DNA from: Amycolatopsis orientalis DSM 40040 = KCTC 9412
Lineage (GTDB): Bacteria; Actinomycetota; Actinomycetes; Mycobacteriales; Pseudonocardiaceae
Length of the DNA: 59,753 nt
Assembly (NCBI RefSeq): GCF_000478275.1
Contig: NZ_ASJB01000092.1
Location: 1-59,753, forward strand
Direction of reading: 5' to 3'
The notes beneath the pieces were generated by a model that made no database searches, was not told the DNA's origin, and was given only the letters and a program-made list of their open reading frames with translations. Of this stretch, positions 50,674 through 59,370 are shown piece by piece. The position numbers and the translations under genes are program-made. How positions within the stretch are numbered: position 1 is the first letter of the stretch; the number at the start of each line of letters is the position of its first letter.

Positions 50674-51978
50674 GTGCGTTTTCGTGCTCAGGCCACGCAT
50701 CGAGGGGGCATCGTCGGTCTCATCGCCGCGATCGTCACGATGCTAGTGGCGCTACCCGCTCCTGCCCAGGCCGCCGGCATCTGCGACCGGCATCCGGAGC
50801 TGTCGGTGTGCAAGGCCGCCGACCGGGCCAAGGCGGCGCTTGCCGTGGGCAAGTCGCTCGCCCGCACCGAACTGGGCGCCCTGGTGCTCGGGCACCTGCG
50901 CCAGGGCATCGACCAGGTCGCCGGGCACGCGCTCGAGCAGGCCACCCAGACCTTGGAGACGGTCGGCAAGGCGATCGACTCCGGAGACGCCGCCCAGGTG
51001 GATCAGGCCGTCGACCAGCTCGAAGAGTCACTGCAGCAGGTGCGCGACACGGTGGTCGCGACGACGGTGGTGGTGAAGTCGCTGCCCAAGCTGGTCGCGA
51101 TCGCCAAGGACGCCATTGCGCAGGTCAAAGCGTTCCCGGAGCTGGACATCCACGTCGACGTGGCCGCGCTGGAAGCCAACAACCGCGGCTTGGAAGCCAC
51201 CGCGGCCGGTATCGCGCTGGCCGCAGCTCAGCTGAACGAGAGTGCCATCCAGATCCGCGCCGGCATGGCCAAAGCCGACCGCGATTTCGCCGGAGCCAAG
51301 CGTGATCTGGAGTCGGCGAACAAGATCCTCGCCGAGGCGAACCGGACCCTGGACAAGTTCACGTCCACGCCGTGGATGCCGGTGGGTGGGTTGTCACTGA
51401 AGGGCATCAAGTTCGACTTCGACGAAGCCTTCGGCCACCCGACTCAGTCGGGCTCGCTCAACCCGGACGTCGCGGCGGTCCTGTCGACGGTGACGGACTT
51501 CATTCCCGGGGTCGGCAGCATGAAGAGCGCGGTCGAGGCAATCGTAGGGAAGGACGCGTTCACCCAGCAGGAACTCGACGGGTTCGAACGCGCCCTCTAC
51601 GGCATGGCCGCTGTCCCGGTGGCCGGTGGCGCACTCAAGAAGCTCCTCGCCGCGGAACGAGCGACCAAGGTCTCGCGCGCGATCGAACTCGCGGCGAAAA
51701 ACGGTGCCAAAGGTTGGCGTGCTTCGTTCGACGCGCTGCCCCAAGGCAAGAACAGCGGCGTCAAAACCGTGTCGACCGTCGTCGACCTGCGGACACTGTT
51801 CGACCACTGGACAACAGGTGCGCAGCGGCTTCCGGGCCGGGGGGATAAGATTCCCGACGTGTTCACGCTGCAAGACGGCACGACGATGCAGTGGCGCCAG
51901 ACGTCCAAGACGGGTGGCGAGACAATCGACATCTTCCCAAGCGGCAAGAATGCATTGAGGGTGCATCTCGATGGATGA
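50674..51978 (+). CDS. Secreted polymorphic toxin with PT-TG-like domain and C-terminal nuclease-like toxin
   Basis: 434 aa from GTG 50674 (AAAGGAG 4 nt upstream; the longer open frame is not coding). Signal peptide 1-33 (VTMLVALPAPAQA). Residues 40-230 are Ala-rich helical/coiled-coil (EQATQTLETVGKAID, KADRDFAGAKRDLESANKIL). Residues about 272-322 match a pre-toxin TG-type segment (DFIPGVGSMKSAVEAIVGKD, QQELDGFERALYGMAAVPVA). The last ~85 residues form a distinct tip ending DGTTMQWRQTSKTGGETIDI then FPSG and RVHLDG; a SK-x-GG-x-TID-I ending is typical of several RNase-type polymorphic toxins (recalled, not searched). An immunity-like gene overlaps its stop. Confidence 0.75.
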   Translation: MRFRAQATHRGGIVGLIAAIVTMLVALPAPAQAAGICDRHPELSVCKAADRAKAALAVGKSLARTELGALVLGHLRQGIDQVAGHALEQATQTLETVGKAIDSGDAAQVDQAVDQLEESLQQVRDTVVATTVVVKSLPKLVAIAKDAIAQVKAFPELDIHVDVAALEANNRGLEATAAGIALAAAQLNESAIQIRAGMAKADRDFAGAKRDLESANKILAEANRTLDKFTSTPWMPVGGLSLKGIKFDFDEAFGHPTQSGSLNPDVAAVLSTVTDFIPGVGSMKSAVEAIVGKDAFTQQELDGFERALYGMAAVPVAGGALKKLLAAERATKVSRAIELAAKNGAKGWRASFDALPQGKNSGVKTVSTVVDLRTLFDHWTTGAQRLPGRGDKIPDVFTLQDGTTMQWRQTSKTGGETIDIFPSGKNALRVHLDG

Positions 51979-52366
51979 CCCGCGGGCGCGGGAACTGCGT
52001 GAGATCGAACTGGCCGTGGCCCCCACGCCGGAACTGTTCGAGATCGAACGAGCCGTGGCGCCGACGCTCGACAGGGCTCTCGACGACTGGGTCCCGGTCG
52101 ACACCCTGATCTGGAACGCCATCCAGGTCGTCCCCGAGGACAGCGACCGCTTCGCGGGATTCTTCGCCACCGTGCTCGACTACCTGCTCCGCGAAGGCCT
52201 GATGATCGTGGGAGACATCGGCGACACGGGGTTTGAGCCGTGGACGTCGTCCATTGAGGACACTGTGGAACGGGTCATCCGCGACTGCCAGGCAGTCGAT
52301 TGGTCACCTCAGGGGAGCCTGTGCTGGCTGTCGAACACCCCTAAAGGGGACCAGCGGGCCCGATGA
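51971..52366 (+). CDS. Putative immunity protein for the upstream toxin
   Basis: 131 aa, acidic, no signal peptide. ATG 51971 lies 8 nt inside the toxin gene (ATGGATGA), giving translational coupling. Composition is helical: RELREIELAVAPTPELFEIE, then LIWNAIQVVPEDSDRFAGFF. An N-terminal repeat (REIELAVAPTPEL / FEIERAVAPTLD) is visible. Size, charge and position fit an immunity protein that neutralises the cytoplasmic toxin tip. No known Imm family was recognised. Confidence 0.65.
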   Translation: MDDPRARELREIELAVAPTPELFEIERAVAPTLDRALDDWVPVDTLIWNAIQVVPEDSDRFAGFFATVLDYLLREGLMIVGDIGDTGFEPWTSSIEDTVERVIRDCQAVDWSPQGSLCWLSNTPKGDQRAR

Positions 52367-52689
52367 GCATTGCGGTCGAGGCAGGAATGAGTGCGGGTGT
52401 GGTCAGCGGGTGAAGGCCAGGGTGATCCAGTTCGAGAACTCGCAGGCGAGGTGCATCCGGGGCTGGTGACCATGGTGGGCATCGTGAGCCGGGGGAACTC
52501 GACGGCTGGTCGCCGACCATCACCTATGTCGAACTATGCCGCGTTCTGTCGACGTGTGCGAGACCTCTCGGGCACGTGCCTTGAGCGGCTGCCGCAAGCC
52601 CATGCCGCACACAGAACCCGCTCGGCGAATCGATCTCTGTAACGGAACATCGCGGCGCGGCCGGCCGAGGACGCGCACGATCGCGGACG
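52367..52689. other. 323-bp gap without a supportable gene
   Basis: Short frames only. A fragment reading RVKARVIQFENSQARCIRGW may be a relic. No hairpin with a T-tract was seen between the immunity gene and the convergent LuxR gene. Confidence 0.4.
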
Positions 52690-55605
52690 TCAATCGTCAA
52701 GATGGCGGAGCAGGCCGGCGCGATGGGCGATGGCGGCGGCCTCCGTGCGGCGGCCGGCACCGAGTTTGGTCAGGATCCGGGAAACGTGCACGCCCGCTGT
52801 GCTCGCGGAGATGAACAGTGACGCGGCGATCTGGCTGTTGGTCAGCCCATCGGCCAGCAGACGCAGCACGTCCAGTTCCCGGGAGGTCAGGCCGAACGGA
52901 TCGGCAGGCGGTAGCGAGGGTGCGGGTTCGGGCGAGGCGAGGTCGACGCGGCCGCGGGCCGCGAGCAGGTCGATCTCGCGGCGGAGGCGCCCGGCGCCGA
53001 GATCGTCGGCGAGAGACGCGGCTTCCCGCAGCGGGTCCTGCGCGGCGGCGCGGTCGCCCGCCGACAGCGCCGACTCGGCGACGCCGAACAGCGCCTGGGC
53101 GAGTTCGTAGGGCTGGGACCGGCCACGCCACGCCGCCACCGCGGCGGCCCACAGCTGTGGATCGTTCTGCGCGATCTCGGCGTGGAACGCCGCCCGGTGC
53201 GCCGCGGGCACCGGGCGGTCAGCGGTCACCCGCGTCGCCACGTCCTGGAGCTGTTCAGTGCGCCGCTCGACCAGTTCGCGCCGCTGCTGGTCGCGGCCTG
53301 CCGCGTCGAGCAGCGCTCGCCGTACTCGGGTGCCCGCGCGCAGGAGCGTCCACGGGTCGCCGCGAGGGCCGAGCAGGCCCGGGTCGTTCAGGGCGTCGAC
53401 CAGGAGCCGGTCAGCCGCGTCGAGGTCACGCCGGGCGACCGCGAGCCGGCACCGGAACGCGGTGGCGAACACCGGTATCCCCTGCCCGGTCGGATCGGCG
53501 GGCGAACCGGCCGCGACCTCCGCCGCCGCGTTCAGGTCGCCCTGGGCCAACAGCACCTCGCCCAAGAGCGTGGTCAGCACCGCGGTCGTCATGGCAGGCG
53601 GTTCGTCGGCCAACGCGTCTTCGACGACCTCTCGCGCCTGCGCCCACCGGCCGAGCAGCCAGAGCGCCTGTGCCAGAACGCCTGTGTGGTCGGCGCCTCG
53701 CGACCGGGCCTGTCCCACACGATGGGCCGTCGCCCGGCCCTTCGCCGCGACGACGGCGGCCGAGCCGTAGTCGCCGGTGCCCATGAGCAGGTACGCCTGG
53801 CCGAGCAGCGCGGTGAGCACGTTGTAGTGGTCGGAGGTGGCCTCCGCGATCGTGGCGGCTTCCCGGAACAGGGCGAGCGCTCGATCCTCGTCGCCCCGCA
53901 CCGCCGCGACCCTGGCCGACGCGATCAGCGCGGTGGCCTGGACGACGGGCAGCCCGTGATCGCGGCTCAGCTCCAGTGCCTCCCGCGCGTAGCGCCCGCC
54001 CTGGTCGGGGTCACGCAGCCCCACGGTGACCGCGAGCATGGCCAGCGTCTGGCCGCGCAGGTCGGGCGGCGCGTCGGCGGGCATGGTGGCGAGGGCGGTG
54101 CGGAGGTCGGCGTCGCCGTCGCGGCCGGCACGGCGGTTGAGCAGACCGCGGATGGCCAGGACGCGGGCAGGCCGCTGCGGGTCGGTCGCGGGGTCGAGTT
54201 CGTCCAACGCCCGGCTCGCCAGTGCGATGCCCCGCTCGAAGTCCCCGGTGTGGACGCACGCCCTCGCGGCGTGGTCCAGCACGACGGCCCGGGACACACC
54301 CAGGCGGGCGGCGGGCTCGGGAACCGTTTCCCAGCGGTCGAGAACCCGGTCGAGCAGCCGGAGCTGCTGTTCGTAGGCGTAGGCGCGGCCCGCGTCGGCC
54401 GCCGCCCGCCAGGACGCTTCCAGTGTCCGCGCATGGTCGGCCGCGGCGTTCCAGTGCGCGGCCAGCTCGACGGAGCCCCGCCCCTCGGGCACCAGCGCCG
54501 GGTTGTCGTGGATCGCTTGGGCGCAGCGGGCATGCAGCCTGCGCCGCTCGCCGGGCAGCAGGTCGCCGTACACGACGTCGCGAAGCAACGCGTGGTGGAA
54601 GGCGTACCCGTCCTCGCGCACGACCAGCAGCCGCCGGTCGACGAGCACGCGCAGCGCGGGTTCCAGCTCCTCGTCCGGCAGCCGGCAGGCCAGCGCGAGC
54701 AGTTCGTGCCCGACCTCGTGACCCACGACCGCGGCCGCACGCAGCACCGACCGCCCGGTCTCAGGCAGCCGCGCGGTCACCGCGGCGAACAGATCCCGCA
54801 GTGAGGACGGGGTGCCCTTCGCCGGATCGGCGGCCAGCGCCTCCACGAACAGCGGGTTGCCGTCGCTGCGCTCGTGCACGCGTGCCACCAGCGCGCGGTC
54901 AGGTCCGTGACCGAGCAGCCCGGCCAGCTGCAGGCCGACTTGTGCCCGGTCCAACGGGCCCAATTCGAACTGCAGGCCCCGGGGCCTGCGCGCGATGTCG
55001 AGCACCAGCGGACGCAGCGGGTGAGCTCCGCCGACCTCGCCCGACCGGTAGGTCCCCACCAGCAGCAGCCCCGGCTGTTCCAGGTTGCGCGCCAGATAGG
55101 CCAGCAGGTCCCGGCTGCCGGAATCGGCCCAGTGCAGGTCTTCGAGGACGACCACCAGCGGGTGCCGCGCCGCGGCGCCTTCCAGCAGCGTCACCATCTC
55201 GTCGAACAGCCTCGACCGGCCCTGCGCCGCGTCCTGGTCGGCCGGAGGATCGCCCAGCTCGGGCAACCAGCGCGCCAGGCTCAGCCGACCGGCGGGCAGA
55301 AGGTCCCGGATCGAGTCGCCGCCGAGTTCGCGGCGCAACCGTCGCACCACCGCCGTGAACGGCGCGAACGGCAGGCTGTCCGCGCCGAGTTCGAGGCACT
55401 CGCCGCGCACCGTCCGGGCGGCGGTACCGAGCCGGCCGGTGAACTCGGCGACCAGCCGGGACTTCCCGATGCCCGCCTCACCCGCCACGACCGCGACGGC
55501 CGCCCCCTCTGCGACAGCGACCTCGCAGACCTCGCCCAACGCGGCCAGTTCGGCGTCGCGTCCGACGAGGACCGACCCGACCCCATGCACGTTCACTGAC
55601 GCCAT
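52690..55605 (-). CDS. Large ATP-binding LuxR family (LAL) regulator
   Basis: 971 aa. The N-terminus VLVGRDAELAALGEVCEVAV is followed by Walker A AGEAGIGKSRL (42-51) and Walker B LVVVLEDLHWADSGSRDLLA. A long helical/TPR middle follows, then the C-terminal LuxR HTH (LTSRELDVLRLLADGLTNSQ, IAASLFISASTAGVHVSRIL). ATG 55605 is preceded by GGTGG. LAL proteins activate metabolic or biosynthetic operons upon ATP/ligand binding. Divergent from the SGNH esterase gene (118 bp), which is the most likely target. Confidence 0.93.
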   Translation of the reverse strand: MASVNVHGVGSVLVGRDAELAALGEVCEVAVAEGAAVAVVAGEAGIGKSRLVAEFTGRLGTAARTVRGECLELGADSLPFAPFTAVVRRLRRELGGDSIRDLLPAGRLSLARWLPELGDPPADQDAAQGRSRLFDEMVTLLEGAAARHPLVVVLEDLHWADSGSRDLLAYLARNLEQPGLLLVGTYRSGEVGGAHPLRPLVLDIARRPRGLQFELGPLDRAQVGLQLAGLLGHGPDRALVARVHERSDGNPLFVEALAADPAKGTPSSLRDLFAAVTARLPETGRSVLRAAAVVGHEVGHELLALACRLPDEELEPALRVLVDRRLLVVREDGYAFHHALLRDVVYGDLLPGERRRLHARCAQAIHDNPALVPEGRGSVELAAHWNAAADHARTLEASWRAAADAGRAYAYEQQLRLLDRVLDRWETVPEPAARLGVSRAVVLDHAARACVHTGDFERGIALASRALDELDPATDPQRPARVLAIRGLLNRRAGRDGDADLRTALATMPADAPPDLRGQTLAMLAVTVGLRDPDQGGRYAREALELSRDHGLPVVQATALIASARVAAVRGDEDRALALFREAATIAEATSDHYNVLTALLGQAYLLMGTGDYGSAAVVAAKGRATAHRVGQARSRGADHTGVLAQALWLLGRWAQAREVVEDALADEPPAMTTAVLTTLLGEVLLAQGDLNAAAEVAAGSPADPTGQGIPVFATAFRCRLAVARRDLDAADRLLVDALNDPGLLGPRGDPWTLLRAGTRVRRALLDAAGRDQQRRELVERRTEQLQDVATRVTADRPVPAAHRAAFHAEIAQNDPQLWAAAVAAWRGRSQPYELAQALFGVAESALSAGDRAAAQDPLREAASLADDLGAGRLRREIDLLAARGRVDLASPEPAPSLPPADPFGLTSRELDVLRLLADGLTNSQIAASLFISASTAGVHVSRILTKLGAGRRTEAAAIAHRAGLLRHLDD

Positions 55606-55723
55606 GATGCCACCACCCGCAGGGGCGTAAAGAGGTGGCGGCGGGCGCGTAAAGAGTCCGACCGGTCGATAAGGACAGTTCTCCCGATGTGGCCGAGGGG
55701 GTGCTTGAACGAGATTTGTCGGC

Positions 55724-56938
55724 ATGGGAACCAAGGAACTGAGCCTCGTCCTCGCAGCCGCCGGTGTCGCCGGCGCCCTCGTCGCACCCCCCGCCACCGC
55801 GGCCCCCGCCAACCGGTGGACCGGCACCTGGACCACCTCGATGCAGCGCCCCATGGGCGCGACCTGGCAGGGCGCGAACTGGTCGCTCGACGGGTTCGCC
55901 GGCGAGTCGGTCCGCCAGGTCGTACGGATCAGCCGGGGTGGCACGCAGGTGCGCATCCGGTTGTCCAACCGCTACGGAACTTCGCCGCTGCGCCTGGCGG
56001 GCGCCACCGTCGCCACCGCGGGCGACGGCGCGTCGATCCGGCCGAGCACAGTCCGCCCACTGCGGTTCGACCGCTCGCAGTCCACAGTGGTCCCGGTCGG
56101 CTCGGAGGCGGTCAGCGACGCGACGCTGCTGCCCACGTCCGCACTGGACCGGTTGGCGGTCACGCTGTACTTCGCCGAGCCCACCGGACCGGCGACCTTC
56201 CACGAGGCGGCGACCGCGACGACGTACCGCACCAAGGGCGACCACCGGTTCGACGCCACCGGAAGGGCGTACACCGCCGAGAGCCACTCCTGGTACTACC
56301 TGTCCGGTGTGGACATCGCGGGCGGCCCGGCCCGGTCCTCTGTCGTCACGTTCGGCGACTCGATCACCGACGGCGTCAGCGCCACCAAGAACGCCGACAA
56401 CCGCTATCCCGACCAGTTGGCCGAACGGCTGGTCGCGTCCGGTGTGCCGCTGGCGGTGCTCAACGCGGGGATCGCGGGCAACCGGGTGCTCGATGATTCC
56501 GACTGCTGCGGTGACAGCGCGTTGTCGCGGTTCCGCCGCGACGTCCTCGACCAGCCGGGCGTGCGCAGCGTCGTCGTCACCCAGGCGCTCAACGACATCG
56601 GCTTCGACCCGGAGGTCACCAGCGCCGAGCTGATCCAGGCGCACCGGAAGCTGATCCGGGCCGCCCGCGACCGCGGCGTCAGGATCATCGGCGGCACCGT
56701 CACCCCGATGAAGGGCTCGATGCTGGACAGCCCGCGCGGCGAACAGGTCCGCGGCGAGGTCAACCACTGGATCCGCACGGGCGGCGAGTACGACGCGGTG
56801 GTGGACTTCGCCGCCGTCCTGGCCGACCCCGCCGACCCGGCCGCGCTGCGGGCCGAGTTCGACGCCGGCGACCGGCTGCACCCCAACGACGCCGGCTTGC
56901 AGGCGATGGCCGACGCCATCGACCTTTCCAGCCTCTGA
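55724..56938 (+). CDS. Secreted SGNH/GDSL hydrolase
   Basis: 404 aa. Signal peptide (LSLVLAAAGVAGALVAPPAT, cleavage near TAAPA). N-terminal beta domain (about 30-200) then SGNH domain: block I VTFGDSITDG with Ser213, block II Gly/Asn in NAGIAGNRVL, block III-like QALNDIGF, and block V DRLHPND with His386. It removes acyl or acetyl groups from polysaccharides or lipids outside the cell. Probably regulated by the divergent LAL protein. Ends at a hairpin. Confidence 0.92.
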   Translation: MGTKELSLVLAAAGVAGALVAPPATAAPANRWTGTWTTSMQRPMGATWQGANWSLDGFAGESVRQVVRISRGGTQVRIRLSNRYGTSPLRLAGATVATAGDGASIRPSTVRPLRFDRSQSTVVPVGSEAVSDATLLPTSALDRLAVTLYFAEPTGPATFHEAATATTYRTKGDHRFDATGRAYTAESHSWYYLSGVDIAGGPARSSVVTFGDSITDGVSATKNADNRYPDQLAERLVASGVPLAVLNAGIAGNRVLDDSDCCGDSALSRFRRDVLDQPGVRSVVVTQALNDIGFDPEVTSAELIQAHRKLIRAARDRGVRIIGGTVTPMKGSMLDSPRGEQVRGEVNHWIRTGGEYDAVVDFAAVLADPADPAALRAEFDAGDRLHPNDAGLQAMADAIDLSSL

Positions 56939-56950
56939 CCCGAGTTTCGC

Positions 56951-56982
56951 GGGGACGCGACCCGCCCACGTGTCGCGTCCCC
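56951..56982. terminator. Intrinsic terminator after SGNH gene
   Basis: ggggacgcgac (56951-56961) pairs with gtcgcgtcccc (56972-56982), followed by ttcctc. It separates the esterase from the NmrA-like gene. Confidence 0.8.
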
Positions 56983-57020
56983 TTCCTCACCGATCCCGTT
57001 CACTCAGAAGGAGAACCATC

Positions 57021-57869
57021 ATGATCCTCGTCACCGCCGCCACCGCGCCCGTCGGCCGTGAGATCGTCGGCCAGCTCACCGCCGCCGGCCACCCGGTGCG
57101 CGCCCTGACCCGCGACGCGGAGAACACCGGCCTCCCGGCCACCACCGATATCGTCGCCGGTGACCTGGCCGACCCCGAGTCCCTGGCGATCGCGATGCGC
57201 GGTGTGTCGACGGTGTTCCTGCTGGCCGTCGTACCTGGTTTCGCACCGGCGTTCCTGGCCGCCGCGAAGGAAGCGGGCGTGCGGCGCATCGTCTTCCAGT
57301 CCTCGGGCTCGGTGGACGACACCGCGGCCGAGCAGCCCCACGCCGTCGCCGCCTTCCACCACGACATCGAGCGGCAGCTCCGCGAGTCCGGTCTGGAGTG
57401 GACGATGTTGCGCCTGGAACTGTCCGCTGCCAACCCCATCCAGTGGGCGTTCGACGTGCCGGGGCAGGTGCGGGCAGGCGACGTCGTCCGAGGTCCGTAC
57501 GCCCAGGCCGCCGGCGCACCGATCCACCCCGCCGACTTCGCGGCCATCGCCGTGGAAGCCCTCACCGACGACACCCACGCCGGCCGGACCTACCCGGTCA
57601 CCGGCCCGCAATCGCTGACCCACGCGGAGCAGATCGCGCTCTTGGCCGAAGCGCTCGACCGCCCGCTCCGGTACGAGGAACTGCCCGTGGAGCAAGCCCG
57701 AACGGCCATGGGCCCGCACGCGCCCGCCGACGTCCTGCTCGACGACTGGGCCCGTCACCTCGACCGCCCGGCACCGATCACCGACACCATCGAAACGATC
57801 ACCGGCCGACCGGGCCGCACCTATGCCCAGTGGGCCGCGGACTACCGCGGCGACTTCCTGAGTCGTTGA
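57021..57869 (+). CDS. NAD(P)-binding NmrA-like protein
   Basis: 282 aa. MILVTAATAPVGREIVGQLT (the glycine-rich loop is AATAPVG, missing one Gly of the usual pattern), RRIVFQSSGSVDD, WTMLRLELSAANPIQWAFDV, and the C-terminal TITGRPGRTYAQWAADY. Strong AGAAGGAG ribosome site. Related to 41183-42010 in order of motifs (VLTGPE / VTGPQ, GRPGRTF / GRPGRTY). Role as reductase or redox sensor is unproven. Confidence 0.88.
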   Translation: MILVTAATAPVGREIVGQLTAAGHPVRALTRDAENTGLPATTDIVAGDLADPESLAIAMRGVSTVFLLAVVPGFAPAFLAAAKEAGVRRIVFQSSGSVDDTAAEQPHAVAAFHHDIERQLRESGLEWTMLRLELSAANPIQWAFDVPGQVRAGDVVRGPYAQAAGAPIHPADFAAIAVEALTDDTHAGRTYPVTGPQSLTHAEQIALLAEALDRPLRYEELPVEQARTAMGPHAPADVLLDDWARHLDRPAPITDTIETITGRPGRTYAQWAADYRGDFLSR

Positions 57870-57913
57870 GGGCGTCGGGTCGTGGGGTGCCGCATTCAGT
57901 CCTCTGATGGCGT

Positions 57914-58126
57914 GTGCGGCGCCCCCGGAAGGCCTTGTGCAGCGTGTCGGCCAGCCTGCCATCGATCAGCGAACCGCTCTTCGCCGGACCGAACGGGTAT
58001 CTGGCCGGGTTGGTGTGGAAGGCGGACAAACGCGTGAACGTGCTGTGGCACAACCGCGAGGTCGTCGAAATGCCGCAGCCGCCGAACGGCACCGCGGGAT
58101 TCCGTTACCACGACGCGTTTACGAGA
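57914..58126 (+). pseudogene. Truncated ORF abutting the right island repeat
   Basis: The forward frame gives protein-like sequence (SEPLFAGPNGYLAGLVWKAD, KRVNVLWHNREVVEMPQPPN, GTAGFRYHDAF) up to the tRNA-like repeat at 58127, after which it reads into antisense of the next gene. Probably the 3' remnant of an element gene. No ribosome site fits the nominal start, and the family is not recognised. Confidence 0.45.
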
Positions 58127-58160
58127 CCCTTGGCCGTCGGTTCGAGCCTGACCGGCCCAC
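58127..58160 (+). repeat. Partial tRNA 3' end duplicate (candidate attR)
   Basis: cccttggccgtcggttcgag plus cc is identical to 48360-48381; the following tgaccggcccac differs from the tRNA by one substitution and one missing C. It lacks the tRNA 5' half, so it is not a gene. Confidence 0.85.
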
Positions 58161-58210
58161 TCCCTGGACAGCCTTTCGGCGGACCAGCCCTGATCCGCGG
58201 GCGACCCGGC

Positions 58211-58489
58211 TCAGAAGTGGGGAAGCTCCAGCAGGTTGTTCTTCCAGATGCCGTCCGACCGCGTGCGCAGGAATTTGGGGCCGAAGGTCGGCTTGATGAT
58301 CTCGACGGCCACCCGGTGGATTCCCTCGTCCACGTAGGCCTTCCCGTCGTCGTCTTCGATCCACGCGACGATCGCCGAAACGAAACTCTCGCCGGTTTCA
58401 CCATTGCCGGGGTTGATCCAGCGCAGTTTCGCGATGTTCTCGTGGAATTTTCCGCCTTCGAGCCGCGATGCGACGATCTTGATGGCCAT
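58211..58489 (-). CDS. DUF3892-like small protein
   Basis: 92 aa. GAGGTAG precedes ATG 58489. MAIKIVASRLEGGKFHENIA, then IAKLRWINPGNGETGESFVS and a C-terminal LRTRSDGIWKNNLLELPHF. The pattern of RLEGG...H..I..LRW......G.....V match DUF3892 proteins, basic small proteins of unknown role. First intact gene outside the putative island. Confidence 0.72.
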   Translation of the reverse strand: MAIKIVASRLEGGKFHENIAKLRWINPGNGETGESFVSAIVAWIEDDDGKAYVDEGIHRVAVEIIKPTFGPKFLRTRSDGIWKNNLLELPHF

Positions 58490-58714
58490 GGTGCTACCTC
58501 TTCGGCTGGGTGCCCTCGAAGCGAACAGGGGTAATGCTGTACTCGCCGTCCGTCCACACCCCGTTACGCCACCTGGGCGCCGTGCTTTGAACGTTACGAG
58601 TTCGAGCGCGGACCCGTTCGTTCTGAGTCAGATGACGCAGACCGTGACCGTTCCGCCGTGTCAAAGTCCTCTCCACCGGCGGGGAACACCAGCCGGAAGA
58701 GAGGGGAAAGAGAC

Positions 58715-59317
58715 ATGTGCGCCACCCGAAAGACACCCGCCCGCCTTCTGGCCACGACGGGGATCGTCGTCGCCGCGCTGGCGCTGACCGGCTGTGCCCC
58801 GGACCCCGCACCGCAGGCGGCCCCGGCGGCACCGAGTCCGGCGCCTGTGTCGTCCGCGTCGTCCGCCACCGACCCGGCGGCCGCGGTGACCTGGATGAAC
58901 GGGTTCTGTGGCGCGATCAAGGGCTTCGTCGACGGGAACAACAAGATGCCCGCCGCGGGTGGGGAGACCCTGGACGCCATCAAGAAGAGCACCAGCGACC
59001 AGTTGGGGCATTACGCGAGCATTCTCGGCAAGACCGTCGACGACCTCAGCGCCTTGCCGGCCGCACCGGTCCCGGCGGGAGAGGCCGCGAAAAAGGACTT
59101 CCTCGCGAAATACACCGCCGCGCACGACAAGACCGTGAAGGCGAAAGCCGACCTCGACGCGGCGGGAAAGAACGACACCGCCGCGCAGGGCCGGGCGGTC
59201 GAAGGGCTCATCGCGGCCCAGAAGGACGCGCACAGCGCCCTCGACCCGGTGAAAGCGGTTCTGGGCTCCCCGGAACTGACCACCGCGGCCGCGACCGCCG
59301 AACGCTGCCGCCCCTGA
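58715..59317 (+). CDS. Putative lipoprotein
   Basis: 200 aa. GAGGGG 8 nt upstream of ATG 58715. Signal peptide with lipobox LTGC (VVAALALTGCAPDPAPQ). Ala/Pro/Ser linker, then an all-helical domain (VTWMNGFCGAIKGFVDGNNK, SDQLGHYASILGKTVDDLSA, YTAAHDKTVKAKADLDAAGK) with two further Cys. Common hypothetical surface lipoprotein of Pseudonocardiaceae. Function unknown. Confidence 0.88.
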   Translation: MCATRKTPARLLATTGIVVAALALTGCAPDPAPQAAPAAPSPAPVSSASSATDPAAAVTWMNGFCGAIKGFVDGNNKMPAAGGETLDAIKKSTSDQLGHYASILGKTVDDLSALPAAPVPAGEAAKKDFLAKYTAAHDKTVKAKADLDAAGKNDTAAQGRAVEGLIAAQKDAHSALDPVKAVLGSPELTTAAATAERCRP

Positions 59318-59370
59318 CTCGATCCATAAGGGGACGCCTTTCCCGCCACTCGACCAATCCGGGTTTCGGC

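Larger units (their letters stand above)
48360..58160. mobile_element. Candidate decayed tRNA-integrated genomic island (about 9.8 kb)
   Basis: Bounded by the tRNA 3' half (48360-48394) and a same-orientation imperfect copy (58127-58160: 22 nt identical, then one substitution and one missing C). This is the arrangement of attL/attR made by tRNA-targeting integrases. The inside holds accessory genes, a frameshifted pseudogene, low-GC filler and a truncated ORF next to the right repeat. No integrase, excisionase or replication gene is recognisable, so the element is probably inactive. Confidence 0.55.

Noticed and set aside
53182..54804. 540-codon forward frame opposite the LuxR gene
   Set aside because: Shadow of the LAL regulator, which has Walker and LuxR motifs on the minus strand.
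58127..58160. Second tRNA gene
   Set aside because: Only the 3' half matches; no anticodon arm, D arm or acceptor 5' strand is present.
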